Notes under the pieces: model-generated
Told to the model about the DNA's origin: nothing
What the model saw: the letters and a program-made list of their open reading frames with translations, nothing else
The model's database searches: none
NCBI GenBank assembly: GCA_036936605.1
Contig: JAUPFV010000005.1
Span: 50,860,742 to 50,924,741, forward strand
Direction: 5' to 3'
DNA from: Limnanthes douglasii subsp. nivea
Lineage: Eukaryota; Streptophyta; Magnoliopsida; Brassicales; Limnanthaceae
DNA: 64,000 nucleotides
Made by a program: the position numbers and the translations under genes
Shown here: positions 32,440-43,559 of the stretch, one piece after another
How positions within the stretch are numbered: position 1 is the stretch's first letter
Layout of the letters: each line of letters starts with the position of its first letter

Positions 32440-33084
32440 CATTAATAAGAAAAGTGCATCTCATGTGGCTGCAATAATGACAATCAGAGCTCCAACAACT
32501 ATGGTCCAGGACATATTTAATGAACCAAATATATTTCAATATGTGTTATATTGTCTTAGTGTTTTTCAAACTAAGAAGGTGTGTGAGAACTATTATAATT
32601 ATATATGGACCAAAGATATGTGTGACAAATTAGAGGAGTTGGGGATTCCATATAATATGGTGGTTTGGTTCCTAACAAGGAATGATACTCCTTTGGATGA
32701 TTATGATCATGAGGTGGTCTTCCTCACCCACATATTTAAGATTAGGGATCTATTTTGTTTGAGTTGTGATCTGATGAAGTTTTTCAAGGATACCCAATAT
32801 ATCCAACCTAGTTGGTGTTGAATGCCGAAAAGATCTTACTAGTGGTTATTTTATTGTCACATAAAGTTACCAATACTTCAGTCTCATTAGATTTTTGACA
32901 ATGAATTTGATTTTGGTCAAAACCTGAACCTATATTTTAACGATTTCAATAAGACAAAGGTCCTTACTGACCTTCTAGACTTCAATAATGTTTGGAATAA
33001 TGAGTTCGTATACATCATTGGTGACTTGAAGACTGACATAAAGTAGAGTAAATGGTTGTACCTCACGTAGATGAAGCTCTAAAA
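32440..33084 (+). pseudogene. Accessory gene copy b, exon 1 region
   Basis: The longest open piece (32465-32821) contains NYYNYIWTKDMCDKLEELGIP, which aligns with NYIYTHTAELSRIQTKWRIP of copy a. EVVFLTHIFKIRDLF aligns with EVVVYTEVLN-x-GLWF. After stops, VLTDLLDFNNVW-NNEFVYIIGDL at about 32965-33025 matches the DLLE-x3-W-x3-F motif of the family. A GTAAGT donor at 33085 falls 22 codons after the motif. It is strongly decayed, and identity rests on the shared pattern and order. Confidence 0.55.
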
Positions 33085-33524
33085 GTAAGTCATTTATCTT
33101 GTGACCACCTTATGTAAAAATATTAATCTTATCTACGTATAATTATGATTTGTTGATATATTACTCAATGAGCCCGCTAGAGCCGTAAATGAAGTGGAAA
33201 ACACTTAGTTTAGTACATCTTATAAATTCTTTGTTCCCTCTATAATTAAAGTTAGATGCTTCTTTGAGGAAAAGTATTTCAGCCAGGTCATCTTAACGTA
33301 AAAAGACTATTATGAAGCCTGTTATTGTGATGATTGAGCTTGTTGGAGGCATGCAAACTAGAGTTGGCAGTACTATAGTTGTTAGGGTCAGTCGTGCAAG
33401 TATGGTTGATCGTCTAGAGCATGATGTATCCACAACTAAGTCTTTCAAATTCGTTAAGGTTGGGTCTGCTAGATGAAAATGTCTTTTGGCAAAGAGAAAG
33501 AGTGAGTAGCATGATCTAAGCCTA

Positions 33525-33902
33525 GGCTTAAATCGCTTTCTAGTCCCTCGACTATCACGTTTTCTGTCATTTAGTCCCTCGACTAAAAAAATCAGTGGTG
33601 AGGGTCCCTCGACTATCCTATTTTCTTTCATTTAGTCTATCGACTTTAAAATCACCGGTGAGGGTCCCTGGACTTTAAAAAATATGTAAATTTAGTTCCT
33701 GAATCTAAGAAAAAAAACCCCAAATCAGGGACTAAATTTATAGATTTTTGCAGAGTCCAGGGACTCTCACCGGTGATTTTAAAGTCGAAGGACTAAATTA
33801 AAGAAAATTGGATAGTCGAGGGACCCTCACCGGTGATTTTTTAGTCGAGGGACTAAATTAAAGAAATCGTGATAGTGGAGGGACTATTTCCTGATTTAAG
33901 CC
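33525..33902. mobile_element. Mutator-type foldback MITE, 378 bp, 9-bp target duplication
   Basis: Perfect 9-bp direct repeats CTAAGCCTA flank it (33516-33524 and 33903-33911). The termini GGCTTAAATCGC and, inverted, GGCTTAAATCAG continue into nearly full-length inverted arms built of 'tagtccctcgacta' modules. Nine-base duplications and long inverted repeats point to the Mutator superfamily. There is no coding capacity. It lies within accessory gene copy b. Confidence 0.9.
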
Positions 33903-33911
33903 CTAAGCCTA

Positions 33912-36030
33912 CATAAAATTTTGGTCTCTCCGGCGAAGCTAGAGCTTATTAGACCCCTGTTGGAGAGGGTTCAACTACTGAATGTATAATGCCACTAATT
34001 CCTATAGGGAGGAAGAATAGTGTCAAAACTAAAGTAAATGTGTCTAATACTAAGGTATTAAGCCCTTATTTTGAACTGAAAGTTGTTGATGGTTTTATTG
34101 TTGAGACTTTTAGTCGAATCCTCGATGTTGCTGATCTACCCAACCAAGTTAGGAATATTTATGCTAGGTTTGCTGCCATTTAGGAGGATTATATTCTTAC
34201 AATAATAGAGTTGGCTATGTATTTTGATGTGCCTCCAATATTTTCCAAATGTGTGTTAATTATTTAAGAGGGCTCAAATCCCATGGCTCAACTTCTATTA
34301 TCGGAAAAGGAAAGCCTCTCTAGTAGAGGTAAGTATTAAGATGGATTTCAAGGCCTTAAGAAAAAAGGTTATTGTTAGGGCTAAAACTGAAGTAACTCGT
34401 GTATTAGAGAAGCTAATTACTAAGAAGTACAACGCCATGTTGGTGAAGGGACCTTCAATATGCATAATACCAAGACTGGTGAAGTTGGTGAAGAGGAGGC
34501 CAAGTAATCAGCCAGTCACGATATTTTGCATTTTTTTCATACGAAGCCAAATTGTAAAGGTAATAAATATCCGTTATCTAAAGGTCTGAAGGCTTCATAG
34601 CATCTTATTGTTGTAACTAATGAAATAAAAATCCTTAGAGCACATGGTTGAGTTTTTCTATTCAACTGGGTTATTAGGTATTGAAAGTGAGAAGTATGTT
34701 AAAAACTAGTACAAGCCCAGGTTCCCTTGAAGAAATAGATGTTGCTAATTCCCAAAAGGCCGAAGGCTATAAACTTCTTATGATAAGGTATGCCACTCTC
34801 TATGTTATATTAAAAAATATAAATTTTGGAGAAAATAATGATGAGCCAACTAAGGTAGTCCATAAGGTAGGGTTTTCTGAAACGTTTGAATCCTTTGTGC
34901 TTACACCGGGAAAGATTAATGAAGTAGTGAGTAAGTATGTTGTTTCATCCATTCAGATGAGGTTTCCCATCCACTTGTCACTTCTAGATTTGGCCACGAG
35001 GCAGCTGGACCTTGGTATAGAGGTATGTTATTCATTTAATTTCCTTTTTATTTACTTGTGTATAGTGTTTGATCTATTTTGATTATGTTGTTGACATTAC
35101 TAAATATCTACATCATGCTTGCCAAACGTTTTCAAACTTCAAGGATGGCCTTCAGTAAATCTTAGAGGTTGTTGATGAGCCATTTCATGATAGTTTAGAG
35201 TCAAGTTTTGTCCTTCATACAAAGAGGGCCAGTGAAAGGCTAAACACTAAGCTGAAGCATACGCATTTAATGAAATTGTGTTGAAACATAAAATTCAATC
35301 GAAGTATGAAATCATTAGCCAACTGGAGGAAACATTTTCTCGTAAGTCCCTCTTTATCTCAGAGCTTCATGGTGTGCTCAAGATGATTGAAAACTTGAAC
35401 TTATCTTTTATTGTTTTTGGAGCCTTCATGAAAGACGTCACTTTTCGTCAACAGAGTGGATCTATCATTTGACCAAAAGGTTTTGCTATGGCTATTGAGA
35501 ACTAAATCAAGCTTAAGACGATCAGAAAGCGGACAAACCATTGCTCTAATATAGAAGGATGAGTTGAAAGGGATGCTTGATGAAACCCTAAACTAAAAGA
35601 AAGAAGTGAAAAAAATATTGGTTTCCAAGGAAGTTGAATGGGCCGAAAAGGTGGATGAATTCAAGGATTTTATGGTTTAAGTAGCCAAGGATGTTGCAAC
35701 ACGTAAAGAAATAACTCATGCTACAATTTCATATAAAGTTTCCAAAGTGTGAGTTGGATACTTTGGGGAACTATGTTTCTAAACCGGATATGAGTATCTG
35801 ATAATCTTTAAAAAAGGAAATTACTTAGTGTATGGACATATCGTGGGAGAAAAAAGTCAAGAGTTGATTTGGTTGTCCAAAGAAAAGAGGATGATGATGT
35901 CAGTGTTGAGCCAAATGTGTATCTTGATCAAGTTATTGTCTTACATCTCCCAAGTGTTATTAGTGATGTTGCCGACATGGAGCATCCTGGATTAGAGAAA
36001 TTTTGTAAACCAATTCCCCATGACTATATA
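33912..36030 (+). pseudogene. Accessory gene copy b, exon 2 region, decayed
   Basis: Several broken pieces (33989-34183, 34341-34589, 34681-35082, 35278-35472) with Lys-rich parts. One Glu/Lys/Leu-patterned stretch (35500-35700) looks like the coiled coil of copy a. Splice-like sites are seen (GTAAGT near 34328, GTATGT near 35023 with a TAG about 50 bases on), so more than one intron is possible. The assignment depends mainly on position between copy b exon 1 and the minus-strand integrase fragment, as in G3. Confidence 0.4.
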
Positions 36031-36829
36031 TTTTGCTATAGTATTTATCACTTGTATCTTTTTATTGAATTGTGCTTTAATTGTTTTTTTTGTTTGTCTA
36101 GCGTATGTTGTTTGCAAAAAAATATTATGTTGAACTTGCTCTACTTTTTCTAAATGGAATAATCAATTTTAAAATGTTGAGACTTGAATAAGGAATACGT
36201 GAGATCATTGTTTGGATATATCTAGAAATAACCAAACATCATTTTTTTAAAGAGTGTATGGCTCTTTTGGAGAAAATCATCATGAAGTACTTTCGTATTT
36301 TCATTTGTTCAATGATGGGGTAGTCGAAGCTTAAAATGTACTGAAAGTCAAGTTCAATCTTACCTTTTAAGTTATTAAGTATTTTTCATTGATAATTCTG
36401 ATAGTTGAATCTTTTCAAGGGGATGAAAGCTTATTCTCGCTTATCCTTAGTCAATGTTGATATTATTAGTTTGGAAAGAAGAAGCTCTTCAAGACGGTGC
36501 AAGCTTATTCATAATTATTACTTTGTTATACTTTAAAGCTAGGCCAAATACGTCGTACGTGTTATAGACTATCCTTAGGTATCCATACTTACCCTCTGTA
36601 TTTAGATATTATATTTCGTTATGAATGTATTAAATTAATGCAAAAAAAAGTAAATAAAACATATGTAAAGGTAATAATAAAAGTTTATTAAAGTAAGTAT
36701 CTCCTTAAAACCTTCATGCACCACCAGATTAGAAAATATTAACACTTATGTATAATAAATAATTTATATATATAATAATAATAATAAGGTAGGAACTTAT
36801 TAAGGGTGGTATACCTTTAAGCGCTTAAT

Positions 36830-37400
36830 GTTTCAGCGATGTCAAACATTTTTACTTTCTTCATCCAACAGACTATACAATTTTGGCTTCACTTTAGCTT
36901 CTAGAGCAAACACATATTCCCAATTTAAGCCTAATTTGCCAAGATGTTTTTCATTTGTATGCAAGAATACTGTCCTTAGAACCCGATCTCCTACTTCAAA
37001 TATTTTGAACCGAACATTGTATCATATCAGTTATGTATCCGAGTCTTGTAATGAATAAAGAAAATGTAGGCTCTAATCTTTTTTCCTCAACTGCGTCCAC
37101 TTTGATGCTTCTTACTTTTGAATTATTACCCTCTTTGTATATTGGTATTCGGTAGGAAAGCATAGCAGTTTCGGCTAGGACCACTGCTTTCTTGTTATAT
37201 ACCAAAGAAAATAGGGTTTTTATTATGTCCAAACATGGTGTGGTTATGTAGGAACAAATTACTTCTTACATAAAGTCTTATCAATTGCATGTTGCACTCT
37301 TTTTGATTCCATAAAAAATATTTATATTTGTTACATCAACATGTCTATTCCCTTGAGGGTGTACATTAAATTGAATTAACCTTGCATATTTGAAGTATCA
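36830..37400 (-). pseudogene. Gypsy integrase C-terminal remnant (G4)
   Basis: The minus strand reads FEVGDRVLRTVFLHTNEKHLGKLGLNWE, which matches KLGDKVMRKVFLHTKDTQFGKLAPNWE of G2. Upstream parts are AMLSYRIPIYKEGNNSKV and, in another frame, HPQGNRHVDVTN, the region around the catalytic Glu. It is heavily decayed. With copy b to its left, the order accessory (+) then integrase (-) repeats that of G3. Confidence 0.7.
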
Positions 37401-37469
37401 TCATATCCTTGATACCTCAATATGGAAATAGATAATCCATGGTTGGTAAATATTAAATCAAGAGCTTCA

Positions 37470-37868
37470 TTCAAACAAACAATTTTAGTCTCTCTTACAT
37501 AAAACATACCTAAAATCCTGTAGATGATATTACCTCGTCAATCAATAAAACAAATATTTCATGTCATTTGTTCCTTCACTAAACAATCACGTGCTTCATC
37601 AATTAATATCTAAAATGGTCCTAAAAGCCTCTCGATGATATCTCATCGTCTATCAACAAAATAAATATTTCATGTCATTTGTTCTTTCACTAAACAATCA
37701 CGTGCTTCATCAACCAATATATAAAATGATATATCTCCTCGATCATACAATATGGATAAGTCGTCTCAATTGCACAACAATTAGTCAACTATATTTAAAT
37801 TGTTATAGAAGTCATATGAGCATTAATTGAAACATTTATTCTTATAACTTTAGTGATTAAATTCACTA
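37470..37868 (-). pseudogene. TTF/DUF4371 (hAT-related) protein remnant, C-terminal part
   Basis: Minus strand, in broken frames: LTNCCAIETTYPYCMIEEIYHF, resembling the ACAxETTxxIxEEIG stretch of DUF4371 proteins, followed by ILIDE/VKEQM-like pieces. A 110-bp segment is present twice here (CATGTCATTT at 37561 and 37671). It continues the gene seen at 38706-39330 across an inserted element. Plant DUF4371/TTF proteins resemble zinc finger MYM-type 1 and derive from hAT transposases. Confidence 0.5.
37561..37745. repeat. 110-bp tandem duplication inside TTF pseudogene
   Basis: 'ataaatatttcatgtcattt' through 'cacgtgcttcatcaa' occurs twice with few differences, offset by 110 bp. Confidence 0.75.
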
Positions 37869-37876
37869 TTTTCATG

Positions 37877-38697
37877 TACGGATGACATTTTTTTTCTGAA
37901 ACCGCGAGTACCTGGCCCTAGCCGACTCGCAGGATAGGTTATGGATTTTAAAAATTTCCTACAGATGAGTTGCGGTTTTGAAAATTTACTATCCGCTAGG
38001 TTTCGGATGGGTTATGGATTTAATAAATTTACCACGAGAAAACCCGACTCCGATCCACATGATATCTATTAGTTATTCTAATATTTTAAAAATTATTACA
38101 TGATATATTATTATTTTATGGATTCTAAAATTATATTATAATGTTATTTAATTTGTTTTTTATTATTTGTAATTTATTTATTTATTATTTTATTTTTGAT
38201 GGTTTTATCACTATTTATACTTTATTTTATTTAAAATTATAAATTAGCTTACATTTAACGAATATAAAGATTTAAATCCAATAAATTTTTAAAAAAGTTA
38301 CAATTTTTTAAATAACTTTATATATTTAAACAACAAATATAATTTACTAAAAAATTGAATAAATATAAATTTTAAATAATAAATATTTTTTATAAATTTG
38401 TTACTAAATTTTTTAGATTTGCTACTAAATTTTAGAGTTTATATTTAGTATATTATTATTATTATTATTATTTTAATATATTATTTTTGGTTGTTCTAAT
38501 TTTTATTGGATAGTTAATTACGAAAAAATATTTTATAGATAAATAAATTATCAATGGGTACCCGTACCCAACAGGTTTGAACATAAAAAATCTCTTACCC
38601 GAATAGGTACCCGAACCCGTCGCTTCTAAAAAATAAGCATGAGATGGGTTACGGGTTTAACAATATCCGCACCAATCCCGACCCATTATCATCCCTA
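37877..38697. mobile_element. Non-autonomous hAT element, 821 bp, inserted in TTF pseudogene
   Basis: Ends TACGGATGACA and, inverted, TAGGGATGATAATGGG match the common plant hAT terminus. Flanking 8-mers TTTTCATG (37869-37876) and TTTTCACG (38698-38705) agree at 7 of 8. Sub-terminal parts are rich in 'gggtacccg' words in both orientations, while the middle is very AT-rich. No transposase. The TTF-like coding sequence resumes on either side. Confidence 0.82.
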
Positions 38698-38705
38698 TTT
38701 TCACG

Positions 38706-39330
38706 CAACCAATTAAGCAACTTCATAAAATTTCTTTTATTAAAAGAAGATGTGTCCTCATCATCACCTCTAAAACCCAGGTATTGTTTTAATAGAAAAT
38801 GAACTCCTTATAAGGAAACAATTACATGTTTTTAATATTGAATGTTCATAACTTCTTTGCATATTATTATGTGTCATATTTTGCCTCTCTTTTTTAAAAT
38901 TCTCAAATAATTGTGTAGCCTCGTTGTAAAACAATTAACATTTCTAACATGGTCACCAAATTTACTACTAAGATGTTTCCAGTTTACAAAGTAATTGTTT
39001 ACAAATGTGTCGTCTTCCTCATACCCTACGTTACTTCTTCTAAAAATATAACAATAAAAAAGTTGTATCCTTAACAATTTTATACTACAACCACGCGCTT
39101 CTCTCGAACCAAATATCTCTAAAACACCTATTATTTTGGCTTATTTTTTTCTCGGATGAGAGTAACCAATCGGCTCACAAATACCCCAGGTAATATATAT
39201 TCCCTCCAATCCTATCTTTAATTCTCACATCATAAGTCTCAATTGATTTGCACAAACCAGGGTCACTCGTTACATCATCTGAATTAATATCTTCATGAAT
39301 TGTTTTCCAATATTTTCAATAATCTGCCTA
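38706..39330 (-). pseudogene. TTF/DUF4371 (hAT-related) protein remnant, N-terminal part
   Basis: Minus strand order: DVTSDPGLCKSIETYDVRIKD (the DPGLR...YxxxxRDxIR start of TTF proteins), QLFYCYIFRRSNVGYEEDDTF, then VNNYFVNWKHLSSKFGDHV (the 'GFxNWK...FxxHVG.VNS' motif). In another frame IKTIPGF, DEDTSSF and KRNFMKLLNWL correspond to FRGHDESxxSxNxGNFxELLxWL. It is interrupted by stops and frameshifts and by the element at 37877-38697. The longest open piece is 38874-39077. Likely a transposase relic. Confidence 0.6.
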
Positions 39331-39909
39331 ACACTCTCAACATTCTCATTATATAGACTTTGAACACTAGTTAAACCAACTAATGTTTTTTGTTATTTTA
39401 AAACATTTTTTTATTTAAAGCCTATTTAGTCTAGTTTGATAAACCCAATACATTTGTATATGGTGTTTTTTACATAACTCTTTCAAATATCTTATCAAAC
39501 AAAAAACACCCCCTTCGCCTCCTAACGATGGGTATACAATTGTATTACATATTCAACAAAATGATGGAAGTTGTGTATCCCCATCCTACCCTTAGATCCA
39601 TCATTGTTTATAGCTATCAACAAGAACTAATGTTGACATGACCAAATATGAGTAATCACATGACATGAAGAGATTAGCTACCATAATTCGACCGAACTAA
39701 AAAATGAATAAAGGGGAATTTTAATAATTTTTATTTTGTATTTTCTTGTTGTAATTAGATTTTTGGTAGGCTTTTATTATAAAAGTACACATGTAATTAT
39801 AAAAAAAACTATCATGCATATTTTAATGAGAGAGTATTTTAGATATTTTATATAGAAAAAAGAAAACAAATAAAAAAATAAGTGAAATTAAGTTCAACAT
39901 CTCTAATAT
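39331..39909. other. Spacer
   Basis: AT-rich, with no supported gene. It may include the N-terminal end of the TTF pseudogene. Confidence 0.5.
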
Positions 39910-40727
39910 GGTTTTTGAATTTATGATTGGTTCTTTGAATATGATGATCTCTTTATATAGATATTTGAGGGTTTGAACAGTAACTCGTCCCTGGACTATC
40001 GCATTTGGTGACAGATAGTCCCTGGACTTTCAAAAGTCTGTTCGTAGTCCTTGGACTATCTAGTTTGAATAAAGTTAATCCCCTTGCATGTGTTGACTAT
40101 CAATTTTTATGACTGATAGTCCCTCAACTATTCATTTTCGATAAATTTAGTCCTTTGACTTTCTATTTTTGATAAAGTTAGTCCCCTTAATAAACATGCG
40201 CATGGGACTAACTTTATCCAAACTGGATAGTCCAGGGACTACCAAGAGACTTTTGAAAGTCCAGGGACTATATGTCTCCAAAATGAATAGTCCCGAGACT
40301 ACTAATGGACTTTTGAAACTCCAGGGACTATATGTCACCAAAGTCGATAGTCCAGGGACGAGTTACTATTCAAAGCTGATATTTGACTTCAAAACACCCA
40401 GTCAAGATCTTTTGACAATGACAATTTCTTCCATGTGGCCATTTGACTTTAAAATATTCAGTGAGTGTCATCTAGCTATGATAAAATATCTATTGAACGT
40501 CCCTCACCTATGACGATTTTGATAAATTTAGTCATTGATTCTTCAAGCGTCATAGACTAAATTTATCAAAACCTTCATAGTCTATTGACATTCACCGGAT
40601 ATTTTGAAGTCAAAAGACTATATGTAAGAAATTGTCATAGTCGAAATACATTTACTAGATGTTTAAAGTCAAATTACTAAATTAAAAGAAATTATTATAG
40701 TCGAATGACTAATCACAAATTTAAGCC
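39910..40727. mobile_element. Decayed Mutator-type foldback MITE split by a younger MITE
   Basis: The right arm (40378-40727) ends AATTTAAGCC, the same terminus as the 378-bp MITE at 33525. Its reverse complement aligns with 39910-39968 (GGTTTTTGAATTTATGATTGG...) and then, after the 409-bp insertion, with 40387-40500. The outer target duplication is no longer recognisable. Confidence 0.65.
39969..40377. mobile_element. Mutator-type foldback MITE, 409 bp, nested
   Basis: The 9-bp target duplication GATATTTGA is perfect (39960-39968, 40378-40386). Termini GGGTTTGAACAGTAACTC and, inverted, AGCTTTGAATAGTAACTC lead into long arms of 'tagtccctggactat' modules. It is non-coding and sits in the left arm of the older MITE 39910-40727. 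Confidence 0.88.
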
Positions 40728-41689
40728 TTTATAATAAAATAAAATCTATAACAACATGTTTTATGTATGAATAAAAATTGGATTCAAACAGAGTTGGCCT
40801 TTTTCTATATTATCACAGTTATTGACATGACATTAGGGAGGCGAGATACCAAGATAAACAAGAGGTAACAAGTGAAATTAAGTACAATATTTATATCTTC
40901 AATGAGGTGATACTACATATCAGTGGAGGATCTAACAACTATCTTTTAGGTTTTAGAGATCCAGAAGATATGGTTTCTAGCCAGATAAACACCATAAACA
41001 ATAGTGGAGCAAAACATGTCTCTGTCTCATGTCCAATCAACGATAGAAACTTGTAAACTGGGAGGGTGTTTTAGAATGGGCTTTGATCCTTTATTGGTTC
41101 CCTGACTATCCAGTTTCTTGACTATTGTTCCATTGATTAAAAAAGTACGATATAACCCCATGGACTTGTCAATTTTGTAGACAGATGGTACTATAACTTT
41201 AAAGATACTATATTGGTTCAATGCCTTGTCAACTTTCTAAATAATTCTTTCTTATTTTTATGTCATGCAAGAGGGATCAAATATACACTTTTTTAAAAGT
41301 CATTCGAGGAATATGGTATGTTTTAAAGTCAGAAGACCAGTTATCCAAATATATGGAAAGTCCAGATGGTGATATGATACATCTAAATTTGAGAGATAAA
41401 ATTTCTTGAAAGTAGTTAGTTGGGAGATCATTCATGGATCATAGCCTTGATAATGCATGTAAACTATGATTATAATCTTTGTAAAGTTACAAACCATCAT
41501 CAACAATACCAAACATATAACATAATAACTGTTTAAAAAATGACTAATGTTCAATTGTGGGGAAATTTATATATTAAGATAATTTGTTAACCACAAAAAC
41601 AATGAAAGGTCTTATTATTAGAAATATCAAAGGCTCCACACTATCTGGTAGTATCAGAAAAACGAGAAACTAAGGTGAGCGTAAGGATG
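40728..41689. other. Spacer with a possible third decayed foldback
   Basis: 41085-41400 holds mirror-related words such as 'ttggttccctgactatccag' and, near 41370, 'gtccagatggtgatatga', suggesting another old foldback. No gene is supported. Confidence 0.4.
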
Positions 41690-42179
41690 GGGTTCATTCG
41701 TATAAAAGTGAGAACAATCTTTGCTTCTTGCATCTTGGTTTGATTAATAATATCCATGATGTATCTCTTTCATGATAGTAATTTTTAGGATATCTTCCTC
41801 ACCTTGAAAATAATTAGAAAACCAAGATCTTTGATGGAAAATTGTTGAGCAAGAATGGAAACAAAGCGGTCATCAGGGGTATTATTGTCTCATGTGAGAA
41901 TTAAATCATCAACATAAATAAGAACATACATGATATGACTATTAGTATGAAAGACAAGAGATGATGTATCAACATATAAATTTTGAAATCCAAACTCGAG
42001 AATGAAGGTTCTGAGTTTATTATACCATGCCTGAGTGGCTCTATATACAACTTCAACACTCGATCTTGATACAACATTATGCCTCTTATTCTTCCAATAT
42101 ATCAAATTACCTCCTACAAATATATAATAACCAATGAGTTGATCTTCTATCAGCTTTAGATCCAGCTCAATCTGCATTT
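41690..42179 (-). pseudogene. Copia RNase H fragment fused to a second RT fragment
   Basis: An open frame of 95 residues (41890-42177) starts with GYYIFVGGNLIYWKNKRHN and VVSRSSVEVVYRAT, the Copia RNase H start. It passes at about 42035 into QAWYNKLRTFILEFGFQNLYVDTSSLVF and MYVLIYVDDLILT, which is RT with an intact YVDD. Further left, in another frame, LAQQFSIKDLG and IMDIINQTKMQEA continue RT. RNase H before RT is the reverse of the normal order, so a recombination or deletion joined two fragments here. Confidence 0.75.
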
Positions 42180-43559
42180 ATAAAATAATATATATTAGTA
42201 TAACCATTACTCCAATATAACAAATCTAGGAGAGGACTTAAGATAACACAATGATATTTTAAATTTTTACTTAATGAATAACCATTATGAAAGACATAAA
42301 CCGACTTACAACACTAACTCGCATGCAATATCTGATCGAGTTACCGTGAGATAGTTAAAATTTCCTACAAATTTATGACATTTCTATAGATCAACAAATA
42401 ATTCTACATCATATTTTAGTAATTGAAAATTAGGAAACATCGGTGTTTTATATGGTTTTGCTTCTAACTTTATTGTTTACGTCAACAACTCCAAACATAT
42501 TTTCGTTGCAATAGTAGAATACATATTGTCATTCTTGTTATTTCAATTCCCAAAACCAAACTTAAATGTTCCTAAATCTTGTATTTGAAATTTGAATAAA
42601 GAAATGGTTTTAAGCAAATAAAGTCATTCAATATCACTTCCAGTAATAATGATGTCATTAACATATACAGCCATAAGTTTAATATCATTTTCATGTCGTT
42701 TATAAAACACATAATGATTACAACTGCTTTTTTTAAACCCAATTTCAATGAGTACGTTACTAAACCTACCAAACTAAACATGAGGGCTTTGCTTTATACC
42801 ATATAGTGATTTATACATACGACATACATTTTCTCTTTCCCATAAGCAACAAATTTAAGTGGTTGCTCTATATACACTTCTTGTAAGACATCTTCATACA
42901 CGAATGCATACTCATATCCAACTGTTGCAATGGTCAATTATTTAAAACCGGTAGCTATAAATAAATAAAGAAATTAAGGTAAACTTGGCTACTAGAGAAA
43001 ATATCTAAGAGTAGTCAATATTGTAAACTTAAGCATATCATTTTGTGACAAGTCTAGCTCTAAGACGAGTTACTGTCGTGTCTGGATTCACTTTAAAATT
43101 AAATACCCATCTTTAACCAATAAGCTTCTCTATCTCTTACGTAAATTAACCAACTTTCAAGTACCATTGTATTTTAGTTCTTTTGTCTCTTCAAGCATTG
43201 CATTATTACATAGAGCTTCATCAACAGTTTTTAAAATATAATTGTAATAAAAGCTCTCGTATAAGGTAAAAATAATCATTTTTGTGAAATAAAAAGTTTG
43301 ATAAGTATATTGCCTTTCACATTTCCAAAGATTAACATGAAAATAAATATTGGACTTACTATTGTTTGTAATAGGATATGAAGATGAAGAAATCAGTTTG
43401 GGCATGTTGTAAGACGTAGTGTACATTGAGAATAAACATGTATAATGAGAGTTCAAGGTCGATATAGTGGAGGAAGGGATAATTTCAGTAACACTAGTCA
43501 TCATCCTATTTATTTGTTTGAAGTCTAACGCTAGGAAAAACTGGTAAAAATGAAAAAAA
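42180..43559 (-). pseudogene. Copia reverse transcriptase (C1), broken
   Basis: VDEALCNNAMLEETKELKYNGT (43200 region) is the RT N terminus. FKKSSCNHYVFYKRHENDIKL followed by AVYVNDIIITGSD (42780-42600) is the catalytic region, with YVND in place of YVDD. FKFQIQDLGTFKFGFG and LTVTRSDIACELV come next. The frame is interrupted repeatedly. Between 43500 and 43200 a low-complexity stretch shows no match to known motifs. Confidence 0.75.

Noticed and set aside
33525..33902. CRISPR-like repetition of 'agtccctcgact' modules
   Set aside because: The modules are in inverted arms of a foldback transposon in a plant genome, not spaced direct repeats.
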